Below are positions 57,730-64,000 of a stretch of 64,000 nucleotides of DNA, one piece after another. Under the pieces are notes generated by a model. The model did not search any database and was not told where the DNA came from. It saw only the letters and a list, made by a program, of their open reading frames with translations. Position numbers and translations under genes: made by a program. The DNA comes from Sphingomonas sp. OK281 (GTDB lineage Bacteria > Pseudomonadota > Alphaproteobacteria > Sphingomonadales > Sphingomonadaceae): NCBI RefSeq assembly GCF_900115295.1, contig NZ_FOVZ01000001.1:682001-746000 (forward strand). Direction: 5' to 3'. Position 1 is the first letter of the stretch. Each line of letters starts with the position of its first letter.

Positions 57730-57927
57730 GTGGACGACGCGCAGATCAGGATACGACTGGACGGGATGCGGATCGAGCACCGCGACCTGGACGATGCCAT
57801 CGCGGCGCTGGCGATGGCGACAACTCCCGACCAGCTTCAGATGGCGAGGCTCAAGAAGCGCAAGCTGCGGCTGCGTGACGAGATCGCCATGCTGGAAGAC
57901 CATCTCATCCCGGATATCATCGCCTGA
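57730..57927 (+). CDS. Small DUF465 (YdcH-like) protein, second copy
   Basis: This 65-residue protein has the same two-helix design: LDGMRIEHRDLDDAIAALA, a short loop, then MARLKKRKLRLRDEIAMLEDHLI. The core LKK(Q/R)KLRL(K/R)(D/E)EI is shared with the neighbour at 57353, so the two are likely paralogues facing away from each other across a 221-base spacer. The start is a GTG at 57730 with GGGGCTGAG upstream. It lies 91 bases before the rcdA-like gene on the same strand. Confidence 0.85.
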   Translation: MDDAQIRIRLDGMRIEHRDLDDAIAALAMATTPDQLQMARLKKRKLRLRDEIAMLEDHLIPDIIA

Positions 57928-57979
57928 CCGACATGCCCGCGTGCGTCCAGAAATTGTAGCGTTTTGGGACGGATAGTAG

Positions 57980-57995
57980 TTAACGAGTGGTTAAC
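57980..57995 (+). promoter_or_regulatory. CtrA-type binding site upstream of rcdA
   Basis: TTAACGAGTGGTTAAC matches the full CtrA box TTAA-N7-TTAAC exactly. It ends 23 bases before the rcdA-like ATG. At an activating position this would place transcription start at or next to the start codon, suggesting a leaderless or very short-leader mRNA. Confidence 0.72.
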
Positions 57996-58018
57996 TCGGA
58001 TGCCCGAATTGTAAAGAT

Positions 58019-58498
58019 ATGGCATTTGCGATCGGGATGACGAACGCCGGCCCTGAAATGCGCATGCACCACCGCCTGATCGATGCGTTGTATTCCGAAG
58101 CGATGCTGCTGGCCGATGAAGCCCGCGACTATTTCGACGAGGGTGGACGGATCGAGCGCGACTCGCTTGATCCCCCGACGCGGGTGCGGTTCAGCTGCGA
58201 ATCGCTGAAGGTCACGACCCGGCTGATGCATGTAATTGCCTGGTTCCTGGTCCAGCGCGCGGTTCGCGCCGGTGAACTGGAGTTCCGCGACGCGCTGGAC
58301 CCGGCGCGGCGGCTAGGCGATGCGCCCGAGACCGAGCAGGTCGTGATCGATGCGCTACCGTCTAAGGCCCGGTATCTCATTCAGTCCAGCATCGACCTGC
58401 ATCGCCGGGTTACGGTGCTGGATCTGGCGCAGGATGCGCCGATCGTCAGCGCGAGCCCGGCGCTGTCGATGCAACGCCGCCTCGCCAGCGCGTTTTAG
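58019..58498 (+). CDS. rcdA: RcdA/DUF1465 family protein (CtrA-degradation adaptor)
   Basis: This 159-residue helical protein of the DUF1465 family contains Caulobacter RcdA, an adaptor that with CpdR and PopA delivers CtrA to ClpXP at the cell pole. Visible family features are LYSEAMLLADEARDYFDE, RFSCESLKVTTRLMHVIAWFLVQRA and the second bundle helix region DALPSKARYLIQSSIDLHRRV. The C-terminus is a flexible tail (SPALSMQRRLASAF), as in RcdA. The start at 58019 has no Shine-Dalgarno; a second Met six codons on (58037) has ATCGGG before it. A perfect CtrA box lies directly upstream, so CtrA probably regulates its own adaptor. Confidence 0.82.
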   Translation: MAFAIGMTNAGPEMRMHHRLIDALYSEAMLLADEARDYFDEGGRIERDSLDPPTRVRFSCESLKVTTRLMHVIAWFLVQRAVRAGELEFRDALDPARRLGDAPETEQVVIDALPSKARYLIQSSIDLHRRVTVLDLAQDAPIVSASPALSMQRRLASAF

Positions 58499-58502
58499 GA
58501 AC

Positions 58503-58518
58503 CAGCCGGCAACGGCTG
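58503..58518. other. Short GCAA-loop hairpin between convergent genes
   Basis: CAGCCG, GCAA loop, CGGCTG: a 6-bp stem between the rcdA-like stop and the nitronate-monooxygenase-like stop. There is no T-tract; it may cap the 3' ends. Confidence 0.35.
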
Positions 58519-58541
58519 TTGAGCGGGCTCCGGTACGGCGT

Positions 58542-59501
58542 TCAGAGCGCGAGACGCGCCCGGGCAGCGCGATATTCGCGTTCCAGGCGATCGACACGCA
58601 GCGCCACGCTCTCGACTTCGGTCACTGCGCCGATGCCCTGGCCCGAGCCCCAGATGTCGCGCCATGCCTTCGGCTTGGAGCCGTTGCCGCCGCCAAAATC
58701 CATCGTCTTCAGGTCGCCCTCGGGCAGTGCATCGGGATCCATCCCCGCCGCGACGATCGAGGCGCGCAGATAGTTGCCGTGAACCCCCGTGAACAGGTTC
58801 GAATAGACGATGTCGGATGCTCGGCCCGCGACGATGCCGTCCTTGTACGCCTCGTCCGCATTGGCCTCGGTGGTCGCGATGAACGGCGATCCGATATAGC
58901 CGAAGTCCGCACCCATCGCCTGGGCTGCAAGCACTGCGTCGCCGGTCGCGATCGATCCGGACAGCGCGAGGGGGCCGTCGAACCACTGGCGGATTTCCTG
59001 GACGATCGCGAACGGCGACAGGCGACCGGCATGGCCACCGGCACCGGCGGCGACGGCGATCAGGCCGTCGGCGCCTTTCTCGATGGCCTTGCGCGCGAAC
59101 CGGTCGTCGATCACGTCGTGCAGCGTGATCCCGCCCCAGCCGTGCACCGCGGTGTTCAGGTCTTCGCGGGCGCCGAGCGACGTGATGACGATCGGCACCT
59201 GCCACTTCGCACAGGTTGCGAGATCGCTTTCGAGCCTATCGTTGGATTTGTGGACGATCTGGTTGACCGCGAACGGCGCGGCGGGCCGGTCCGGGTTGGC
59301 ACGGTTGTGCGCGCTGAGTTCCTCGGTGATGCGGTGCAGCCATTCGTCGAGCATGGCCTGCGGCCGCGCGTTGAGCGCCGGGAACGATCCGACGATCCCG
59401 GCCTTGCACTGCGCGATCACCAGGTCGGGACCCGAGATGATGAAGAGCGGCGACCCGATCACGGGCAGTCGCAGGTTTTTTAGAATAGCGGGTACGGTCA
59501 T
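58542..59501 (-). CDS. Nitronate monooxygenase-like FMN flavoprotein (NPD family)
   Basis: This 319-residue TIM-barrel flavoenzyme belongs to the 2-nitropropane dioxygenase / nitronate monooxygenase family. N-terminal segments SPLFIISGPDLVIAQCKAG and GSFPALNARP match the family start. FAVNQIVHKSN and the putative base/FMN region GADGLIAVAAGAGGHAGRLSPFA follow, with the conserved GGHAG, then PLALSGSIATGDAVLAAQAMGADFGYIGSPF for phosphate binding. It would oxidise nitronates such as propionate 3-nitronate, or act as a related enoyl-reductase/quinone reductase; the sequence does not decide. It is divergent from poxB. Confidence 0.9.
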   Translation of the reverse strand: MTVPAILKNLRLPVIGSPLFIISGPDLVIAQCKAGIVGSFPALNARPQAMLDEWLHRITEELSAHNRANPDRPAAPFAVNQIVHKSNDRLESDLATCAKWQVPIVITSLGAREDLNTAVHGWGGITLHDVIDDRFARKAIEKGADGLIAVAAGAGGHAGRLSPFAIVQEIRQWFDGPLALSGSIATGDAVLAAQAMGADFGYIGSPFIATTEANADEAYKDGIVAGRASDIVYSNLFTGVHGNYLRASIVAAGMDPDALPEGDLKTMDFGGGNGSKPKAWRDIWGSGQGIGAVTEVESVALRVDRLEREYRAARARLAL

Positions 59502-59706
59502 GCCCGATTGCTAGCGCAAGTGCGCGGCGCGGGCTAGATGCCGCGTCATCGCCAGCGCCCAACGGTTCGGCAGCGTTCCGGTGCGTAACCGAAATGCGAA
59601 AGCGGATGCACGATCTGCAGGTGCATCCCGATCGCGCCTCGCCGCGTTTGTTGCCCGCCCGTCGCGCCGATCGAGGCAGTTCTTCTTCACGCCTGGAGCC
59701 ATTCCC

Positions 59707-61455
59707 ATGTCCAAGACCATCATCGCCGATCTGTTCGCCGAAACGCTGCATCTCGCGGGCGTGGAGCGGATCTACGGCGTCGTCGGCGACAGTCTCAACG
59801 GCCTTACCGACAGCTTGCGCCGGCAAGGCAAGATCGAGTGGATCCACGTCCGCAACGAGGAGGCCGCAGCGTTCGCCGCCGGTGCCGAGGCGCAACTGAC
59901 CGGCAAGCTTGCCGTCTGTGCAGGGTCGTGCGGACCTGGCAACATGCACCTCATCAACGGCCTGTACGACTGCCACCGGACTCGCGTGCCCGTGCTGGCG
60001 ATCGCCGCACAGGTGCCAAGCGGCGAGGTCGGCTCGAACTATTTCCAGGAGACGCGGCCCGAGGCGCTGTTCCGCGAGTGCAGCGTATATTGCGAGACGA
60101 TCTCCGACGCTGACCAGATGCCTCGCACACTGGAAACGGCGATTCGTGCCGCGGTCGGCCATCGCGGCGTCTCGGTCGTGGCCATGCCCGGCGATGTCGC
60201 GCTGCGTTCGACCACGGGTATGCTCGCGCGCTCGGCCGGCGCGCTGTTGCCGTCGCGATCGATGACGGTGCCGGAGGAGGCGCAGATCGCCGAACTAGCC
60301 GCGCTGCTCAACGGCGCGCAGAAGGTGACGATCCTGGCGGGGCGGGGGTGTCGGACCGCGCATGCCGAACTGGTGAAGCTCGCCGAAATCCTGCAGGCGC
60401 CGATCGTGCATGCGCTCGGCGGCAAGGAATTCGTCGAGTACGACAATCCCTATGACGTCGGCATGACCGGGCTGATCGGCTTCTCGAGCGGCTACGATGC
60501 GATGATGGCCTGCGACGTGTTGCTGATGCTCGGCACCGACTTTCCCTATCGCCAATTCTATCCCGAAAAGGCGAAGGTCGCGCAGATCGACCTGCTCCCG
60601 GAAAATCTCGGCCGACGGACGGCGATCGATATCGGCCTGGTCGGCGATGTCGGCGCCACGCTCACAGCGCTCATGCCGAAACTGACCGGCGCGCGCGACG
60701 GCAGCTTCCTGAAAACTGCGCTCGACAATTACGCGAAGTCGCGCGAGGGGCTCGACGATCTCGCCGATGGTACGCCCGGCAGCGGCGTGATCCATCCGCA
60801 GCACGTCGCGCGCGTCCTCAGCGAGCAGGCGGCGGACGATGCGGTCTTCGCCTGCGACGTCGGCACGCCGACGGTGTGGGCCGCGCGCTATCTCAAGATG
60901 AACGGCCGTCGTCGCCTGATCGGATCGTTCAATCACGGTTCGATGGCAAACGCTTTGCCGCAGGCGATCGGCGTGCAGGCGGCCTATCCGGCGCGGCAGG
61001 TCGTGACGCTGTCCGGCGATGGCGGCCTGGCGATGCTGATGGGCGAGTTGCTGACGGTGCGGCAACTCGGCCTGCCGGTGAAGATTATCGTCTTCAACAA
61101 CGGCACGCTCGGCTTCGTCGAGATGGAGATGAAGGCGGCGGGACTGGTCGAGACGGGCGTTGCGCTCGACAATCCGGACTTCGCCGCGATGGCGCGCGCG
61201 ATCGGGCTGCACGGCGTGCGGGTCACCGATCCGGGCGAAGTCGAGGCGGGTATTCGCGACGTGCTGGCGCATCCGGGGCCGGCGCTGCTCGACGCGGTCA
61301 CCGCGCGGACCGAACTGTCGATGCCCCCCAAGATCACGCTGGAGCAGATGAAGGGCTTCACGCTGTACATGGCGAAGGCGATCATCAGCGGCCGCGGCGA
61401 CGAAGTGGTCGAGCTGGGCAAGACCAATGTCGGGTTGTTGAAGCGCCTGTTCTGA
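59707..61455 (+). CDS. poxB: Pyruvate dehydrogenase (quinone) / pyruvate oxidase-type ThDP enzyme
   Basis: PoxB decarboxylates pyruvate to acetate and CO2, passing electrons to ubiquinone through FAD at the membrane. The 582-residue product has the N-terminal pyrimidine domain with the ThDP-activating Glu in HVRNEEAAAFAAGAEAQ, a central FAD-type domain, and the ThDP motif LSGDGGLAMLMGELLTV... ending IIVFNNGTLGF (GDG-x-NN). The C-terminal MPPKITLEQMKGFTLYMAKA and GRGDEVVELGKTN closely follow E. coli PoxB, whose last residues form the lipid-triggered switch. The frame is open to 59581, but the ATG at 59707 follows GGAGCC. Acetolactate-synthase-like paralogues are the alternative, made unlikely by the PoxB-type C-terminus. 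Confidence 0.92.
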   Translation: MSKTIIADLFAETLHLAGVERIYGVVGDSLNGLTDSLRRQGKIEWIHVRNEEAAAFAAGAEAQLTGKLAVCAGSCGPGNMHLINGLYDCHRTRVPVLAIAAQVPSGEVGSNYFQETRPEALFRECSVYCETISDADQMPRTLETAIRAAVGHRGVSVVAMPGDVALRSTTGMLARSAGALLPSRSMTVPEEAQIAELAALLNGAQKVTILAGRGCRTAHAELVKLAEILQAPIVHALGGKEFVEYDNPYDVGMTGLIGFSSGYDAMMACDVLLMLGTDFPYRQFYPEKAKVAQIDLLPENLGRRTAIDIGLVGDVGATLTALMPKLTGARDGSFLKTALDNYAKSREGLDDLADGTPGSGVIHPQHVARVLSEQAADDAVFACDVGTPTVWAARYLKMNGRRRLIGSFNHGSMANALPQAIGVQAAYPARQVVTLSGDGGLAMLMGELLTVRQLGLPVKIIVFNNGTLGFVEMEMKAAGLVETGVALDNPDFAAMARAIGLHGVRVTDPGEVEAGIRDVLAHPGPALLDAVTARTELSMPPKITLEQMKGFTLYMAKAIISGRGDEVVELGKTNVGLLKRLF

Positions 61456-61548
61456 CGGGGCGGCGTGGCGGCGCATCCACCGGGATGCGCCGACTGCCAC
61501 GATGAACTTCGGGGAAAATGCGGAGGCCGCGCTCCGCTAAATCGGCAA

Positions 61549-61625
61549 TGGTCGGGGCGATAGGATTCGAACCTACGACCCCTGGACCCCGAGACCAGTG
61601 CGCTACCAGACTGCGCCACGCCCCG
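61549..61625 (-). tRNA. tRNA-Pro (anticodon CGG), CCA encoded
   Basis: Read on the minus strand, the 77-base gene begins CGGGGCGTGGCGCAG and has the D-loop CTGGTAGC, an anticodon loop CTCGGGG with CGG at 34-36, the T-loop GGTTCGAATCC and the acceptor strand CGCCCCG, then A and an encoded CCA. The acceptor stem pairs perfectly (CGGGGCG/CGCCCCG). The anticodon stem has a U-U mismatch at the loop-closing pair (31-39). It reads CCG proline codons, which are frequent in this GC-rich genome. Confidence 0.95.
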
Positions 61626-61733
61626 ACAACATTGCCGGTGAGCGCCCTAGCCGCGACATCCCGAACGTTCAAGACAATTATGGAGTGTGTCCGCGATCTA
61701 TCGCGCACGCGGCGTCGCTGCTAGGAGCGCGCC

Positions 61734-63554
61734 ATGACTCCGCTCGACCGCATCCGCAATTTTTCCATCATCGCCCATATCGACCATGGCAAGTCGACGC
61801 TTGCCGACCGGCTGATCCAGGAAACTGGCGGCCTGACCGCGCGCGAAATGTCCGAGCAGGTGCTCGACAACATGGATATCGAGAAGGAGCGCGGGATCAC
61901 GATCAAGGCGCAGACCGTGCGCCTCGCGTATCACGCCAAGGACGGCCTCGATTACGCCCTCAACCTGATGGACACGCCGGGCCATGTCGACTTCGCGTAC
62001 GAGGTAAGCCGCAGCCTGGCCGCGTGCGAAGGCGCGCTGCTGGTGGTCGATGCCGCGCAGGGCGTCGAGGCGCAGACGCTCGCCAACGTCTACCAGTCGA
62101 TCGAGCACGACCACGAGATCGTGCCGGTGATCAATAAGATCGATCTGCCCGCCGCCGAGCCCGAGAAGGTGCGCAAGGAAATCGAGGACGTGATCGGCAT
62201 CGACGCGTCCGAGGCGGTACTGGCGTCGGCGAAGTCGGGGATCGGCATCGTCGAGATCCTCGAGGCGATCGTCACCAAGATCCCGCCGCCCAGCGGCGAT
62301 CCGGAGGCGCCGCTGAAGGCGATGCTCGTCGACAGCTGGTACGATCCGTATCTCGGCGTCGTCATCCTGGTGCGCGTGATCGACGGGGTCCTGAAAAAGG
62401 GCCAGCAGATCAAGTTCATGCAGACCGGCACGATGCATCTGGTCGACCGGGTCGGTTGTTTCCGTCCGAAGATCGAGCAGCTGACCGAACTCGGCACCGG
62501 CGAGATGGGCTTCATCACCGCGCAGATCAAAGAGGTCGCGCAGACGCGCGTCGGCGACACGATCACCGACGCCAAGCGGCCTGCGCTCGAAGCGCTCGCG
62601 GGTTTCAAGGAAGTCCAGCCGGTCGTGTTCTGCGGGATGTTCCCGGTCGATGCCGCCGAGTTCGAGAAGCTGCGCGAGAGCATCTCGAAGCTGCGGCTGA
62701 ACGATGCGAGCTTCTCGTTCGAGATGGAGACGTCGGCGGCGCTTGGCTTCGGCTTCCGCTGTGGGTTCCTCGGGCTGTTGCATCTGGAGATCATCCAGGA
62801 GCGGCTGACACGCGAATATGATCTGGACCTGATCACCACCGCGCCGTCCGTCGTCTATGAGATCGAGCTGACCCACCCCGATCCGTCCGGCACGACGCAT
62901 ATCGAGCTGCACAACCCTGCCGACATGCCCGAGCCGAACAAGATCGCGACGATCAGCGAGCCGTGGATCGAGGCGACGATCTACGTCCCCGACGAGTATC
63001 TCGGTAGCGTGCTCAAACTCTGCCAGGACCGCCGCGGCATCCAGAAGAACCTTACCTATGTCGGCGGTCGCGCGCAGGCGACTTACGAACTGCCGCTGAA
63101 CGAGGTCGTGTTCGATTTCTACGATCGACTGAAGTCGATGTCGAAGGGCTATGCGAGCTTCGACTATCACCAGATCGGCTACCGCGAGGGCGACCTCGTC
63201 AAGATGGGCATCCTGGTCAACGAGGAGCCGGTCGACGCGCTCAGCATGATCGTCCACCGCGGCACCGCCGAAGTGCGCGGTCGCGGCATGGTCGAGCGCT
63301 TGAAGGAGCTGATCCCGCGCCATCTGTTCAAGATCCCGATCCAAGCGGCGATCGGCGGCAAGGTGATTGCGCGCGAGACGATCAGTGCGATGCGCAAGGA
63401 CGTGACCGCGAAGTGTTACGGTGGCGACGCGAGCCGCAAGAAGAAGCTTCTGGAGAAGCAGAAGAAGGGCAAGCTGAAGATGCGCGAGTACGGGTCTGTC
63501 AGCATCCCGCAGGAGGCGTTTATCGCGGCGCTGAGGATGGGCGACGACGCGTAG
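61734..63554 (+). CDS. lepA: Elongation factor 4 (LepA, back-translocating GTPase)
   Basis: LepA is a ribosome-bound GTPase that affects initiation and can reverse translocation under stress. The 606-residue product shows G1 [15 protein letters not shown]2 with [11 protein letters not shown]3 DTPGHVDF, G4 NKIDLP and G5 [11 protein letters not shown]-like domains II, III and V follow, then the LepA-specific C-terminal domain rich in Lys and Arg ([20 protein letters not shown] and [15 protein letters not shown]). The ATG at 61734 is preceded by AGGAGCGCC. It is divergent from the tRNA-Pro gene. Confidence 0.97.
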   Translation: MTPLDRIRNFSIIAHIDHGKSTLADRLIQETGGLTAREMSEQVLDNMDIEKERGITIKAQTVRLAYHAKDGLDYALNLMDTPGHVDFAYEVSRSLAACEGALLVVDAAQGVEAQTLANVYQSIEHDHEIVPVINKIDLPAAEPEKVRKEIEDVIGIDASEAVLASAKSGIGIVEILEAIVTKIPPPSGDPEAPLKAMLVDSWYDPYLGVVILVRVIDGVLKKGQQIKFMQTGTMHLVDRVGCFRPKIEQLTELGTGEMGFITAQIKEVAQTRVGDTITDAKRPALEALAGFKEVQPVVFCGMFPVDAAEFEKLRESISKLRLNDASFSFEMETSAALGFGFRCGFLGLLHLEIIQERLTREYDLDLITTAPSVVYEIELTHPDPSGTTHIELHNPADMPEPNKIATISEPWIEATIYVPDEYLGSVLKLCQDRRGIQKNLTYVGGRAQATYELPLNEVVFDFYDRLKSMSKGYASFDYHQIGYREGDLVKMGILVNEEPVDALSMIVHRGTAEVRGRGMVERLKELIPRHLFKIPIQAAIGGKVIARETISAMRKDVTAKCYGGDASRKKKLLEKQKKGKLKMREYGSVSIPQEAFIAALRMGDDA

Positions 63555-64000
63555 GCGCCCAAGGGTAAGCGGCGTAGCGGCTTAGCCGAGGCTAGCGCCA
63601 AGCTGGACGGCGACCGGCCGAGCTCGTCCTCGGTCGTGACGTCCGACGACGCGGCTTTGCCGCGGCGCGATTCACGCGCGGTCGAATGACAGTCCGCCCT
63701 TCCTTGTTCTCCCGCGAAGGCGGGAGCCCAGTCTGGATCCCCGCCTTCGCGGGGAAGCATGCTACCCTGGTTTCTAGAGTCCAAGCGTCGAACCAGCCCG
63801 AGCCTCGGATCGACATCCAGAACCGCATCGGCAAGTCCAAATCGCGGTGCTAGCATGGCCTATCCGCCAGTAGCGAGCGGCAAAAATATCGCACTATTTT
63901 GCAAACCGCCGCGCACCAAAACACGCCGTAACCAACTGTCATCATACCAACACAATCGCCGCCTAACCGCCGGATCGGGGAGTGAGCGTCGCGAGGCGTC
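63555..64000. other. Terminal stretch with no gene seen
   Basis: These 446 bases after lepA hold one family D repeat (63707-63758) and otherwise no reading frame with a ribosome-binding site or recognisable protein. Base composition becomes less GC-rich after about 63870. Minus-strand frames here are short and Arg/Ser-rich shadows. Confidence 0.5.
63707..63758. repeat. Intergenic palindromic repeat, family D copy 3
   Basis: TTCTCCCGCGAAGGCGGGAG, CCCAGTCTGG and CCCCGCCTTCGCGGGG form the same composite inverted repeat as at 8502-8556 and 41404-41477, downstream of lepA. Confidence 0.78.

Noticed and set aside
63555..64000. Minus-strand frames after lepA as small genes
   Set aside because: They are short, Arg/Ser-rich, cross a palindromic repeat and have no ribosome-binding site.

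Overview
The window is a chromosomal segment from a high-GC alphaproteobacterium, most likely a Sphingomonas or a close sphingomonad. The evidence is the gene content and order: alphaproteobacterial cell-cycle proteins (a DivL-like kinase with Tyr in place of the phospho-acceptor His, an RcdA/DUF1465 protein behind a CtrA-type site), alpha-type AddAB, a one-cysteine DksA, a large TonB-dependent receptor and a giant YadA-type adhesin. Nearly everything is vertical housekeeping. I see no phage, IS, integrase, CRISPR array or toxin-antitoxin cassette, and no clear block of foreign base composition.

Layout. 1-8.3 kb: a CocE-type ester/amide hydrolase (cut by the left edge), a secreted CHAP amidase, a GT-C membrane glycosyltransferase-like protein, a MoxR ATPase with an unknown partner, a secreted dipeptidyl-peptidase IV and an MgtC/SapB membrane protein. 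8.7-15 kb: asd, then a 1572-residue trimeric autotransporter whose stalk is built from repeats of alternating length. 15-21 kb: an Ala/Pro/Lys-rich membrane protein, AMP nucleosidase, a peroxiredoxin, YqgE, ahcY with a perfect 20-bp palindrome upstream, and a secreted orphan. 21-24 kb: a TonB-dependent receptor.

24.4-35.9 kb: a compact rightward block divL - tsaE - amgK - murU - addB - addA - trxA. The amgK to addA genes overlap end to end, so peptidoglycan sugar recycling and double-strand-break repair are probably co-transcribed. 36-49 kb: argJ, a three-module TonB_C-like secreted protein, secA, yjbQ, a Gly-rich lipoprotein, mfd, sdhE, recG, and a small DMT transporter. 49-54 kb: a PilZ protein, tyrS, and the overlapping serS-surE-nlpD-like operon.

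54-64 kb: a host-attachment-family protein, a Ser/Gly-rich surface protein with a non-canonical C-terminal sorting-like tail, dksA, a second PilZ protein, two small DUF465 proteins, rcdA, a nitronate-monooxygenase-like enzyme, poxB, tRNA-Pro(CGG) and lepA.

The intergenic spaces carry at least five families of roughly 50-130 bp inverted-repeat elements. Several ORFs run backwards into them, which creates false N-terminal extensions. I corrected many starts to downstream codons with a Shine-Dalgarno sequence or with family-length agreement.

The best leads are regulatory or structural rather than a new gene system: the CtrA site before rcdA, the ahcY palindrome, the degenerate DivL-like kinase, the alternating-repeat adhesin stalk, the three-module TonB_C protein and the Ser-rich protein with a PAP-type tail.
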